Positions 7,667 to 16,043 of a stretch of DNA of 22,429 bases are shown here, piece by piece (position 1 is the first letter of the stretch; the number at the start of each line of letters is the position of its first letter). The notes beneath the pieces are model-generated. The model saw nothing but the letters and a program-made list of their open reading frames with translations. It was not told where the DNA came from and did not search any database. Origin of the DNA: JBCBAP01 sp038532435 (GTDB lineage Bacteria > Pseudomonadota > Alphaproteobacteria > Rhodobacterales > Rhodobacteraceae). The stretch covers positions 1-22,429 of the forward strand of contig JBCBAP010000056.1 of the NCBI GenBank assembly GCA_038532435.1, in the 5' to 3' direction. The position numbers were made by a program, and so were the translations under genes.

Positions 7667-8813
7667 CTGGCGCGCCGGGGGCTTTGGCGTCTACGTCCAC
7701 TGGCCCTACTGCCTCGCAAAATGCCCCTACTGCGACTTCAACTCCCATGTGAGCCAGCGTATCGATCACGACCAGTGGCGGGCGGCGCTGATCACAGACA
7801 TCGACGCTGCCGCCACATTGGTGCCCGGGCGGAGGGTCGACACCGTGTTTTTCGGTGGCGGCACGCCGAGCCTGATGGAACCCGAAACGGTCGCGGAAGT
7901 GATAACTCGGATCCGCAGCGTCTGGACACTTGCCGACAACGCCGAGGTGACGCTGGAGGCGAACCCTACGTCCGTGGAGGCGGGAAAGTTCCGCGCCTTC
8001 TCCGAGGCAGGTGTAAACCGGATCTCCATGGGTGTGCAGGCCCTCAATGATCCAGATCTCAAACGGCTGGGCCGCACGCACAGCGCGGCGGAGGCCCGTG
8101 CGGCGTTCGACATTGCCCGCACCTGCTTTGACCGGGTGAGCTTCGATCTCATCTACGCCCGGCAGGGTCAGGATCGGGACGCCTGGCGGGCGGAACTGGG
8201 CGATGCGCTCGCGATGGCGGTCGACCATCTCTCGCTCTATCAGCTAACCATCGAACCGGGCACACGCTTCGGCGAGCTCGCGGATCGGGGAAAGCTTCGC
8301 GACCTGCCGACCGACGATGTCGCCTCGGATATGTATCTGGAAACACAGGATATTTGTGGAGCGGCTGGGCTGCCGGCCTACGAAGTGTCCAACCATGCCA
8401 GAGAGGGCGCAGAGAGCCGGCACAACCGGATCTATTGGCGTTACGGGGACTACGCAGGCATCGGCCCGGGGGCGCACGGACGGCTCACCATCGACGGCAC
8501 CCGCATCGCCACGGTTGGTGCACGCATGCCCGAAGCATGGCTTGAGCGCGTCGCAAAAACCGGGAACGGCCTCTCGGAACGCACCGAGGTGCCGGTAGAG
8601 GACCAGGCGACAGAGATGCTGCTCATGGGCCTTCGCCTGCAAGAAGGGATCGACGAGGAACGCTTCGCCAGGCTCAATGGTACCCCTCTTCCGGAGGAAG
8701 CGATCGCGATGCTCTGCGACGATGGCCTGCTCGATCGTGCTAACGCTCGCCTCTTTGCGACGGAGGCTGGACGACCTGTCCTCAACGGTATTTTACGCGC
8801 GCTCCTCGCCTGA
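7656..8813 (+). CDS. hemW: HemW, radical SAM heme chaperone
   Basis: HemW binds heme and a 4Fe-4S cluster and is thought to deliver heme to target proteins. It is often mis-annotated as coproporphyrinogen III oxidase. The cluster motif is Cys19-x3-Cys23-x2-Cys26, followed by DFN. The aromatic residue at the position where HemN has a fourth Cys is the mark of HemW. GGGTPS is at 67-72, HNRIYW at 256-261 and GIGPGAHG at 268-275, all typical of HemW. The 385-residue length is normal. No ATG or GTG occurs before the conserved VYVHWPYC, so the start must be TTG 7656 or close to it, inside the end of rdgB. Confidence 0.93.
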   Translation: MSDDWRAGGFGVYVHWPYCLAKCPYCDFNSHVSQRIDHDQWRAALITDIDAAATLVPGRRVDTVFFGGGTPSLMEPETVAEVITRIRSVWTLADNAEVTLEANPTSVEAGKFRAFSEAGVNRISMGVQALNDPDLKRLGRTHSAAEARAAFDIARTCFDRVSFDLIYARQGQDRDAWRAELGDALAMAVDHLSLYQLTIEPGTRFGELADRGKLRDLPTDDVASDMYLETQDICGAAGLPAYEVSNHAREGAESRHNRIYWRYGDYAGIGPGAHGRLTIDGTRIATVGARMPEAWLERVAKTGNGLSERTEVPVEDQATEMLLMGLRLQEGIDEERFARLNGTPLPEEAIAMLCDDGLLDRANARLFATEAGRPVLNGILRALLA

Positions 8814-8840
8814 CCGGGCGCGCGACCCTATTTCAGATCC

Positions 8841-9215
8841 ATGCGCGCGCTGTGGTTCATCGGTGGTCTGGTCAGCATGGGCCTTGGCATGGTCGGGGCG
8901 GCGGTCCCGCTCCTGCCGACGGTGCCGTTCATGCTTCTGGCCGCATTCTGCTTCGCCCGATCCTCGACACGATTGCACGACTGGCTGCTGGACCACCGGG
9001 TCTTCGGCCCTCCAATCCACGCTTGGAGGGAGAATGGCGCGATCTCTCGCCGGGCGAAAGTCTACGCGACCGTGTCCATCGCAGCCGCCTTTTCGCTCTC
9101 GCTCATTCTTGATGTGCGTGCGCTGATCCTGTTGATCCAGGCTGGGGTGCTGCTCTGCGTCCTGCTTTTTATCTGGACGCGCCCAGATGGCCCGCCGCCG
9201 GAACCTACTGACTGA
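8841..9215 (+). CDS. ybaN: YbaN family (DUF454) small inner-membrane protein
   Basis: A 124-residue membrane protein of the DUF454 family, whose function is unknown. It has a first hydrophobic stretch at about 4-42 containing the family pattern GxxGAxxPLLPTxPFxLLAAxCFARSS, then a short charged segment (LHDWLLDHRVFGPPIHAWRENGAISRRAKV), and two more helices at about 76-95 and 99-112. The tail PDGPPPEPTD is polar. The gene follows hemW by 27 bases, and its end overlaps the convergent parB by 11 bases. No clear Shine-Dalgarno precedes ATG 8841. The DUF454 assignment is firm. The link with heme handling rests only on position. Confidence 0.88.
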   Translation: MRALWFIGGLVSMGLGMVGAAVPLLPTVPFMLLAAFCFARSSTRLHDWLLDHRVFGPPIHAWRENGAISRRAKVYATVSIAAAFSLSLILDVRALILLIQAGVLLCVLLFIWTRPDGPPPEPTD

Positions 9216-10071
9216 GCTTCTGGCAGAGCGCGTCGAGCTCCTCCAGCGTCTTGTACTTCAGCCGCATCTCGCCACCCCCATCGGAACGGTGATCAATGCC
9301 GACCTTCAGCCCAAGGGCTGCGCCAAGGTCCGCCTCCAGGGCGCGCGTGTCCGCATCCTTCTGCGGCCGTGGGTGCGCTTTGGCCGGGGCGAGCTTGCCT
9401 CTTGCCAGAACTTCGGTCTGACGTACCGACAGCCCCTTTACCACAACCTCCTGAGCCAGCGCCACCGGATCCTCTGCCGTGATCAGCGCACGTGCGTGAC
9501 CCGCCGACAGAGACTTTGAAATCAACAGCGCCTGAACACTGTCGGGCAGCGTAAGCAGACGCAGCAGGTTCGCAATGTGGGATCTCGACTTGCCAAGCGA
9601 CTCTGCCAAACGCTCCTGCGTGTGACCGAAACTGTCCATGAGCTGACGGTAGCCCGCCGCCTCCTCAATCGCATTCAGATCTGCGCGCTGAATGTTTTCG
9701 ATGATCGCAAGTTCCAGAACTTCCTCGTCCGTCAGATCCCGGACGAGAACCGGTACCTGGTGGACCTGAGCCCGCTGGGCGGCCCGCCATCGCCGCTCTC
9801 CCGCGACGATCTGGTAAAGGGTCCCGTCGTTGGGATCGACCCGCACAATGAGCGGCTGCAGGATCCCTTTCTCCCGGATCGACTTTGACAGATCTGCGAG
9901 ATCATCCTCCGCAAAATGTCTGCGGGGTTGGTCCGGGTTCGGCCGAATTCGCTCGATTGGCAGGACCGACTCCGGCTTTGGCCGCGCCACGCCTGGCGCC
10001 GGGTCCTGTGCATCAACCAACAAGGCTGATAGCCCGCGCCCCAACCCCTTCCGATCCGACTTCTTTACCAT
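9205..10071 (-). CDS. parB: Chromosome partitioning protein ParB
   Basis: ParB binds parS sites near the origin, loads CTP, spreads as a sliding clamp, and works with ParA to move the origins apart. In order: the N-terminal GLGRGLSALL segment (8-17), which binds ParA; the nucleotide-binding domain with GERRWRAA (91-98) and ENIQRADLN (125-133), the CTP motifs; a helix-turn-helix at about 152-174 (ERLAESLGKSRSHIANLLRLL); a linker rich in Ala, Lys and Pro; and a C-terminal dimerisation domain ending EELDALCQKL. The 288-residue length is normal. It lies 21 bases after parA, and three matching parS sites are nearby. Confidence 0.98.
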   Translation of the reverse strand: MVKKSDRKGLGRGLSALLVDAQDPAPGVARPKPESVLPIERIRPNPDQPRRHFAEDDLADLSKSIREKGILQPLIVRVDPNDGTLYQIVAGERRWRAAQRAQVHQVPVLVRDLTDEEVLELAIIENIQRADLNAIEEAAGYRQLMDSFGHTQERLAESLGKSRSHIANLLRLLTLPDSVQALLISKSLSAGHARALITAEDPVALAQEVVVKGLSVRQTEVLARGKLAPAKAHPRPQKDADTRALEADLGAALGLKVGIDHRSDGGGEMRLKYKTLEELDALCQKLSQ

Positions 10072-10076
10072 TTTTC

Positions 10077-10096
10077 TTTTCTTTTCATATATTTAA
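10077..10096 (-). promoter_or_regulatory. A-rich leader element of parB
   Basis: Between the parA stop and the parB start, the minus strand reads TTAAATATAT followed by GAAAAGAAAA. This is strikingly AT-rich against a GC-rich background. There is no classic Shine-Dalgarno sequence. The A-rich purine tract could itself assist ribosome binding, or the TATAT could be part of an internal promoter that adjusts the ParB:ParA ratio. The same element, with 17 of 20 identical bases, occurs in the origin region at 16591-16610 on the plus strand. Confidence 0.4.
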
Positions 10097-10887
10097 GCGG
10101 TCTCAAGGTCATGCTCTCGCCGCAACAGCTCTGCCGCAAGCGACTGATATGCCACGCTTCCCGCACACGTATGATCGTACAGCAAGGCGGGAATCGCGTG
10201 GGACGGCGCTTCGGAAAGACGAACGTTCCGAGGAATCACCGTTTCATAGACGAGGGGGCCGAGGTTCTCCCGCACATCCGCCTCGACCTGTGTGGAGAGG
10301 TTGTTTCGCCGGTCGTACATGGTCAGCACAACGCCCTGAATCTTGAGCCCGGGATTGAGCGTGCTCGTCACCTCCCGGATCGACCGGATGAGCTGGGACA
10401 GGCCCTCAAGCGCGAAGAACTCACACTGCAACGGCACAAGCACCGAGTCAGCACCGGTCATCGCGTTCACGGTCAACAGGTTGAGGGAGGGCGGGCAGTC
10501 AATCAGGATGTAATCGAACTGCCGTCGAACGGGTTCAAGAGCCGCGCGCAGCCGGATGCCCCGGTCGCTTTCCCGCATCAGCGCCGCATCCGCCGAGCTC
10601 AGATCGGTCGTTGCAGGCGCGATCATCAACCCGGGAACAGCCGTTGGACGGGCAACCCTGGCCAGATCCTCCCCTTCAAGCAAGACGTCATATGTTGAGG
10701 GGTCTCTTTCCTCAAACGCTATACCTAGTCCCGTCGAGGCGTTTCCCTGGGGATCAAGGTCGATCAGCAAGACCCGTCGGCCAACCGCCGCAAGCGCTGT
10801 GCCAAGGTTGATCGCAGTCGTTGTCTTTCCGACACCGCCCTTCTGATTGGCCATCGCGATTATGTGCGCAGACCCGGTGTCAGACAC
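10093..10887 (-). CDS. parA: Chromosome partitioning ATPase ParA (Soj-like)
   Basis: ParA is a Walker-type ATPase. ATP-bound dimers coat the nucleoid and are cleared by ParB-parS, which pulls the origin region across the cell. The deviant Walker A KGGVGKTT is at 16-23, with signature Lys16 and catalytic Lys21. The LLIDLDPQGNASTGL switch segment and the LIDCPPSLNLLTVNAM Walker B region follow. At 264 residues, with no N-terminal helix-turn-helix, it is the chromosomal Soj type rather than a plasmid type Ia ParA. Its start overlaps the rsmG stop by 8 bases, so it belongs to the rsmG-parA-parB run. Confidence 0.98.
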   Translation of the reverse strand: MSDTGSAHIIAMANQKGGVGKTTTAINLGTALAAVGRRVLLIDLDPQGNASTGLGIAFEERDPSTYDVLLEGEDLARVARPTAVPGLMIAPATTDLSSADAALMRESDRGIRLRAALEPVRRQFDYILIDCPPSLNLLTVNAMTGADSVLVPLQCEFFALEGLSQLIRSIREVTSTLNPGLKIQGVVLTMYDRRNNLSTQVEADVRENLGPLVYETVIPRNVRLSEAPSHAIPALLYDHTCAGSVAYQSLAAELLRREHDLETA

Positions 10888-11503
10888 GTTGCACCCCCTC
10901 GATTTTCAGCAAGACACCCTCCGGATCAGTCCGGCTCGGGATCTGCTCCACATCATAGGACCAGCGTTTTTGGGAGTCGATGATTTCCGCAGTGGCGCGT
11001 GCACCCTTCAGAAACAGGCACGTCCCACTATCGGCAAGATGCCGCACAGCGTAGCCAAGCAACGTGTCCAGGTCAGCAAGCGCCCTTGCGGACACAATCT
11101 GTACGTGTTGCGGTGGCGCTTCCTCGATCCGCTGAGACAATACCCGGACATCCACCTTTGTTTCACGTGAAACATGACGAAGAAACTCCGCCTTCCGCTG
11201 ATCGCTTTCGATGAGCGTCATGCGGGTATGAGGCCGAATTTCCGCCGCAACAATCCCGACAACAAGGCCCGGAAATCCTCCACCACTCCCCAGATCAACC
11301 CATGTCTCAGCCTCCGGCGCCGCCGCCAGTACCTGCAGGGAATCGTCGAAATGACGAAACTGCGCAGCATCAAGCGATGCTCGGCTCACCAGATTTATCG
11401 ATTTTGACCACTTTAGTAGAGCCAGCCGATAGACCTCAAGGCGATCGATTGTTTCACGTGAAACATCAGCACCCACGAGGTCAGAGATTCGTTCCGGCGT
11501 CAT
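10880..11503 (-). CDS. rsmG: 16S rRNA (guanine-N7) methyltransferase RsmG
   Basis: RsmG (GidB) transfers a methyl group from S-adenosylmethionine to N7 of G527 of 16S rRNA. Loss of the enzyme gives low-level streptomycin resistance in many bacteria. The SAM-binding motif I is VDLGSGGGFPG at 69-79, preceded by the INLVSRASLDAAQFRHFDDSL family segment (36-55) and followed by ESDQRKAEFL. The 207 residues are normal. Two parS palindromes lie inside the gene and are read in the same frame as VSRET, at residues 14-18 and 111-115. Its start overlaps the mnmG stop as ATGA (11500-11503). Confidence 0.97.
   Translation of the reverse strand: MTPERISDLVGADVSRETIDRLEVYRLALLKWSKSINLVSRASLDAAQFRHFDDSLQVLAAAPEAETWVDLGSGGGFPGLVVGIVAAEIRPHTRMTLIESDQRKAEFLRHVSRETKVDVRVLSQRIEEAPPQHVQIVSARALADLDTLLGYAVRHLADSGTCLFLKGARATAEIIDSQKRWSYDVEQIPSRTDPEGVLLKIEGVQRV
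11159..11174. other. parS: parS centromere site inside rsmG (1)
   Basis: A perfect 16-base palindrome TGTTTCACGTGAAACA, identical to the consensus ParB-binding site of bacterial chromosomes. It falls within rsmG and is translated as VSRET at residues 111-115. It lies about 0.3 kb from parA and 5.4 kb from the DnaA boxes of the predicted origin. Confidence 0.96.
11450..11465. other. parS: parS centromere site inside rsmG (2)
   Basis: A second perfect TGTTTCACGTGAAACA palindrome, 291 bases from the first and in the same reading frame of rsmG. It is translated as VSRET at residues 14-18, near the N-terminus, in a region outside the catalytic fold. Confidence 0.96.
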
Positions 11504-13377
11504 CCTGCCTTGCGCATCTCATTCCGCCGCAAGTGGGCAAGGATCAGTGTCAACGCCGCCGGCGTCATCCCATCGATCCGCCCTGCCTGTGCGAGCGATG
11601 CGGGACGCACTGCGGTGAGCTTCGACGTAAGCTCCTTCGACAGCCCCTCGACGGTCGTGTAGTCGAACCCCGAAGGAATCGCATGCGCCTCATCCCGGCG
11701 CATCGCTGCGACATCCGCATTCTGACGTTCGATATAGCTGGCATAGCGCGCATCATATTCAATTTGCTGGACGATATCCGAACGCAGTTCGGCCAATTCC
11801 GGCCAGACAACCGTGAGCCTCGACATGGACATGTCAGGGTACGCGAGCAAATTCAATACGGACCGGCGAACACCGTCCTTATTAATTTTCAGTCCGTGAG
11901 CCTCGGCTTCATTCGGCGTCAGCGTGCAGGATTGCGCCAGTTCACGTCCCCGCGTCAGCATCTCACGTTTTGCCTCGAATGCCGTCGAGCGCTCGGGTCC
12001 GATGCAGCCAAGCGCCATGCCCAACGGTGTCAACCGCTGGTCCGCATTGTCTGCCCGGAGGGAAAGACGGAACTCCGCGCGTGAGGTGAACATGCGATAC
12101 GGCTCAGAAACCCCGCGCGTCACCAGATCATCAATCATCACGCCAATATAGGCATCTGCACGGTCCAGGACGAACGGCTCCGCACCTCGCACTTTCAGGG
12201 CTGCATTCAGCCCAGCGATCAGACCCTGGGCTGCCGCTTCCTCATACCCTGTTGTTCCGTTGATCTGCCCGGCAAGGTACAGACCCTCAACCTGACGCAC
12301 TTGCAACGTCCGGTCGAGCGCACGTGGATCGACATAGTCATACTCAATGGCATAGCCGGGTTGAAGAATCTTCGCCTGCTCGAGCCCCGCAATCGACGCC
12401 ACATAGTCCAGTTGAACATCGACCGGCAGCGACGTCGAAATGCCATTGGGATAGATCACACTGTCGGACAGACTCTCTGGCTCCAGGAAAACCTGATGCG
12501 ACTCTTTTTCGGCGAAACGCACCACCTTGTCTTCGATGGACGGACAATAGCGTGGGCCAGCTCCATCGATGTGACCACCGTACATCGCGGAACGCTCCAA
12601 GTTCTCTCGGATGATGTCGTGGGTTCGGCTGTTGGTATGCGTGACGCCGCAGGCGATCTGTCTCGCCGCAACCCCATGCGACATAAAAGAAAAAAGCTCG
12701 GGCTCCGCATCACCGGGCTGCATCTCGACCCGATCCCAATCGACGGTTTTACCATCGAGCCGCGGTGGCGTTCCCGTCTTCAACCGAGCCAGCGGTAGCC
12801 CCAGATCATCGATCCGTTGGGCGAGCGGGATGGAGGGTCGATCGCCCATCCGCCCGCCGTCCCGCCGTTCGGCTCCGATATGAATGACGCCGCGCAGGAA
12901 AGTTCCTGTCGTCAGGACCACCGCGCCGGATGCAATCCGACTTCCGTCACCAAGGACAACGCCCGTGATAGTGTCATCCTCGACACTCAGATCCGCCACC
13001 TCGGCCTCAAGAACAGTGAGGTTTTCCTGTGCCGAGATCGCAGCCTGCATACCTTCCCGATAGCGTGCACGGTCGGACTGTGCCCGTGGTCCTTGAACTG
13101 CGGGACCCTTGCGGCGATTGAGAAGGCGAAACTGAATACCGGCATAGTCCGCCACGCGGCCCATTACCCCATCAAGCGCGTCGATCTCACGAACAAGATG
13201 CCCTTTCCCGAGACCTCCAATCGCGGGATTGCAGGACATCTCACCGATCCGGTCGAAACGGTGGGTGATCAAAGCGGTCCGCGCGCCAACACGTGCGGCG
13301 GCGCTGGCTGCGTCACAGCCCGCGTGTCCTCCTCCGATCACAACCACATCATAGTCCCAGTGTTTCACGTGAAACAT
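11500..13377 (-). CDS. mnmG: MnmG (GidA), tRNA wobble uridine modification FAD enzyme
   Basis: MnmG and MnmE together add the carboxymethylaminomethyl (or aminomethyl) group at C5 of uridine 34 in certain tRNAs, using FAD, GTP and a folate-derived carbon. The 625 residues are full length. The FAD-binding GGGHAG is at 15-20, then the two GidA signatures: GPKxxP-like RRKGPAVQGPRAQSDR near 88-103, and the QINGTTGYEEAAAQG motif near residue 373. The C-terminal helical domain, which binds MnmE and tRNA, ends with LAHLRRNEMRKAG. The first residues, MFHVKH, are unusual because they come directly from a parS palindrome over the start codon. The gene lies three bases downstream of mnmE. Confidence 0.98.
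   Translation of the reverse strand: MFHVKHWDYDVVVIGGGHAGCDAASAAARVGARTALITHRFDRIGEMSCNPAIGGLGKGHLVREIDALDGVMGRVADYAGIQFRLLNRRKGPAVQGPRAQSDRARYREGMQAAISAQENLTVLEAEVADLSVEDDTITGVVLGDGSRIASGAVVLTTGTFLRGVIHIGAERRDGGRMGDRPSIPLAQRIDDLGLPLARLKTGTPPRLDGKTVDWDRVEMQPGDAEPELFSFMSHGVAARQIACGVTHTNSRTHDIIRENLERSAMYGGHIDGAGPRYCPSIEDKVVRFAEKESHQVFLEPESLSDSVIYPNGISTSLPVDVQLDYVASIAGLEQAKILQPGYAIEYDYVDPRALDRTLQVRQVEGLYLAGQINGTTGYEEAAAQGLIAGLNAALKVRGAEPFVLDRADAYIGVMIDDLVTRGVSEPYRMFTSRAEFRLSLRADNADQRLTPLGMALGCIGPERSTAFEAKREMLTRGRELAQSCTLTPNEAEAHGLKINKDGVRRSVLNLLAYPDMSMSRLTVVWPELAELRSDIVQQIEYDARYASYIERQNADVAAMRRDEAHAIPSGFDYTTVEGLSKELTSKLTAVRPASLAQAGRIDGMTPAALTLILAHLRRNEMRKAG
13361..13376. other. parS: parS site overlapping the mnmG start codon
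   Basis: A third perfect TGTTTCACGTGAAACA palindrome. It supplies the TG of the mnmG start codon and the next five codons, giving MFHVKH, a different reading frame from the VSRET of the two rsmG sites. It also lies between mnmE and mnmG, where ParB binding could affect transcript elongation or the initiation site. Confidence 0.96.
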
Positions 13378-13380
13378 CCG

Positions 13381-14670
13381 CTACTTGCCAAGGCAGAAAC
13401 TGGAAAAAACCTCATCGAGGATATCCTCGACGTCAACACGACCCACAAGGGTATCCAACATCTGCACGGTGTATCTCAGGTCTTCTGCAGCCAGATCGAC
13501 CCATTCTGAGCCGCGTTCTACCTGATTCATCCCCGATTCCAAACCAGAAAGCGCCGTGGAGAGAACGTCTCTCTGCCGTCGTCGCGTCACCGACCCAGCC
13601 CGACCCGCACGCGTTCGGAGAACATCTCCGATCTGCTCTAGAAGCTCGCTGAGCCCCTCACCCGTCACACCGGAGATATCTCCCTCGCCGAGGTCAGACT
13701 TACCCGCAACGACGAGATCCTCATCTCCTCTAGCGAGTTCCGGATCAGGACTTTTCTGACCAGTCTCAAGTAGAAAGATCCGCAGATCAGCAGCCTCCGC
13801 CCTCGTGACAGCGCGTGCAACACCGATGGCTTCGACCTTATCCTCAGTCTTTCTCAACCCAGCGGTATCGAGGAACGTCACGGGCAGCCCTGCCACATCC
13901 ATCCGCACCTCGATGACATCACGTGTTGTTCCCGCTACGTCGGAAACAATGGCGGCGTCCCTCCCGGCTAACGCATTGATCAAAGTGGATTTTCCGGAGT
14001 TCGGACGGCCAATGATGGCGACCTCGAACCCCTCACGGATTCGCTCTGATGCGCCGAACCCGTCCAGTTCCTGCGCAATCGATGTTTGTGTCCGCGAGAT
14101 CAGTTCCCGCACTTCCGGGGTGACATCTACCGGCACATCTTCATCGGCAAAATCAATCGTTGCTGTGATCAAAGCCATGGCGCGGATCAGGTCAATCCGC
14201 CAGCGTTCTGCAAGCTCAGAGAGACCTCCCTGCATCATGGACAGCGCCTGAACGCGCTGTGCCTCCGTCTCCGCTTCTATGAGATCGGAAAGGCCCTCCA
14301 CTTGGGCGAGATCCAGACACCCGTTCTCAAGCGCGCGGCGCGTGAATTCACCAGGCGTCGCGAGGCGTGTGTTCTCACATCGCGACAACTCATCCAGAAC
14401 CACGGAGACAACTGCAGGCGATCCATGCGTATGAAACTCGGTAACCGCCTCGCCAGTGAAGCTTGCCCCCTCATTGAACAACAACACCAACGCATCATCG
14501 AGAGGTTCGCCATCCGGATTGCGCAATGTTCGGAGGCTAGGCTGGCGGGAGATCAAACCGGGCCCCGCGAGCTGATCCGCGATCAGATGGGCTCTGTCGC
14601 CGGATATACGAACCACGGCGACACCGGCACGTCCGCCTGCCGTGGCAACCGCAAAGATCGTGTCGGACAT
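13381..14670 (-). CDS. mnmE: MnmE (TrmE), tRNA modification GTPase
   Basis: MnmE is a dimeric GTPase, activated by potassium, that binds the folate carbon donor and works with MnmG on tRNA uridine 34. The N-terminal domain begins TIFAVATAGGRAGVAVVRISG. The helical domain is followed by an inserted G domain: Walker A GRPNSGKS at 221-228, GTTRD at 247-251 and DTAGLR at 268-273. The C-terminal CLGK (426-429) holds the conserved Cys and is normal. The G4 motif, usually NKxD, reads GKSD at 323-326, so the residue that normally contacts the guanine base is Gly. The 429 residues are slightly short of the common 450. The gene sits 16 bases after rho and three bases before mnmG. Confidence 0.97.
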   Translation of the reverse strand: MSDTIFAVATAGGRAGVAVVRISGDRAHLIADQLAGPGLISRQPSLRTLRNPDGEPLDDALVLLFNEGASFTGEAVTEFHTHGSPAVVSVVLDELSRCENTRLATPGEFTRRALENGCLDLAQVEGLSDLIEAETEAQRVQALSMMQGGLSELAERWRIDLIRAMALITATIDFADEDVPVDVTPEVRELISRTQTSIAQELDGFGASERIREGFEVAIIGRPNSGKSTLINALAGRDAAIVSDVAGTTRDVIEVRMDVAGLPVTFLDTAGLRKTEDKVEAIGVARAVTRAEAADLRIFLLETGQKSPDPELARGDEDLVVAGKSDLGEGDISGVTGEGLSELLEQIGDVLRTRAGRAGSVTRRRQRDVLSTALSGLESGMNQVERGSEWVDLAAEDLRYTVQMLDTLVGRVDVEDILDEVFSSFCLGK

Positions 14671-14686
14671 GACACCACCCGACGCG

Positions 14687-15970
14687 TCAACTGTTCATGG
14701 AATCGAAGAACTCGCCGTTGGTCTTGGTCTGCTTCAACTTGCCAAGCAGGAACTCAATGGCATCCGTCGTTCCCATCGGGTTCAGAATTCGGCGGAGCAC
14801 GAAGGTCTTCGTCAGGTCCACCTTGTCGACCAGAAGATCCTCTTTCCGGGTACCCGACTTCATGATGTCGATGGCTGGGAAGACCCGCTTGTCCGCGATC
14901 TTCCTATCGAGCACGAGTTCGGAGTTACCGGTGCCCTTGAACTCTTCGAAGATGACTTCGTCCATCCGGCTGCCCGTCTCGATGAGCGCCGTTGCGATGA
15001 TGGTGAGCGAGCCGCCCTCCTCGATGTTCCGCGCCGCGCCGAAGAACCGCTTCGGCCGTTGCAGTGCATTTGCATCCACACCACCGGTGAGGACCTTACC
15101 GGAGCTGGGAACAACCGTGTTGAACGCCCGGCCAAGTCGGGTGATTGAGTCGAGCAGGATCACGACATCCCGCTTGTGTTCCACCAGACGCTTCGCCTTC
15201 TCGATCACCATTTCGGAGACCGCGACGTGCCGCGTTGCCGGTTCGTCGAAGGTTGAGGACACGACCTCACCTTTCACGGACCGCTGCATGTCGGTGACTT
15301 CCTCCGGCCGCTCGTCAATGAGCAGGACGATGAGGTAGCATTCCGGGTGATTGCGCTCGATGGAATGCGCAATATTCTGAAGAATAACGGTTTTACCGGT
15401 TCTCGGCGGTGCGACGATCAGGCTCCGCTGGCCCTTGCCGATCGGTGCAACGAGGTCGATGACGCGGGCCGACTTGTCCTTGATCGTCGGATCTTCGATC
15501 TCCATCCGCAGACGCTCGTCCGGATAGAGGGGCGTCAGGTTGTCGAAGTGAACCTTGTGGCGTGCACGCTCCGGATCTTCGAAGTTTATGTTCGTTACCT
15601 GGATGAGGCCGAAATACTTCTCGCCATCCTTCGGGGCACGGATCACACCGTCGACAGTGTCGCCCGTGCGCAAGGAGAATTTCCGGATCTGGCTCGGGCT
15701 GACATAGATGTCGTCCGGCCCGGGCAGGTAGTTCGCCTCCGGCGAGCGGAGAAAGCCGAACCCGTCCTGCAGCACCTCGAGCACCCCATCACCCGAGATC
15801 TCGCAACCCCGCTCCGCCATCTCCTTGAGAATGGCGAACATCATATCGCCCTTCCGCATGGTCGAGGCGTTCTCGATCTCCAGCTCTTCAGCCATCGTCA
15901 GCAGATCAGCCGGCGACTTCGCCTTGAGTTCGGCGAGCGAGAGTTGCTCTAATTGCATCAGGTCTTCCAT
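14687..15970 (-). CDS. rho: Transcription termination factor Rho
   Basis: Rho is a hexameric RNA-DNA helicase that ends transcription of untranslated RNA. With the ATG at 15970 it has 427 residues. In order: an N-terminal helical domain; the RNA-binding cold-shock-like domain with GVLEVLQDGFGFLRSPEANYLPGPDDIYVSPSQIR; the ATPase domain with Walker A APPRTGKT at 187-194; the Walker B segment VVILLDSITRLGRAFN; and the Q- and R-loop region KVLTGGVDANALQRPKRFFGAARN. A GTG at 15982 could add four residues, but GTGAGG there looks like the ribosome binding site of ATG 15970 (GAGG seven bases away). The gene has its own predicted promoter and heads the leftward run to parB. Confidence 0.97.
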   Translation of the reverse strand: MEDLMQLEQLSLAELKAKSPADLLTMAEELEIENASTMRKGDMMFAILKEMAERGCEISGDGVLEVLQDGFGFLRSPEANYLPGPDDIYVSPSQIRKFSLRTGDTVDGVIRAPKDGEKYFGLIQVTNINFEDPERARHKVHFDNLTPLYPDERLRMEIEDPTIKDKSARVIDLVAPIGKGQRSLIVAPPRTGKTVILQNIAHSIERNHPECYLIVLLIDERPEEVTDMQRSVKGEVVSSTFDEPATRHVAVSEMVIEKAKRLVEHKRDVVILLDSITRLGRAFNTVVPSSGKVLTGGVDANALQRPKRFFGAARNIEEGGSLTIIATALIETGSRMDEVIFEEFKGTGNSELVLDRKIADKRVFPAIDIMKSGTRKEDLLVDKVDLTKTFVLRRILNPMGTTDAIEFLLGKLKQTKTNGEFFDSMNS

Positions 15971-16043
15971 GGATGTCCTCACCAGGCGGCTGGAGAACGC
16001 AACTGTCTTGGGGGAGAGTACGCGGCTGAATGCCGTCTTTGCG

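Noticed and set aside
12817..13509. 230-codon plus-strand ORF spanning mnmG and mnmE, and including the parS site
   Set aside because: It is antisense to two well-supported genes and crosses their junction. No ribosome binding site or domain was seen.
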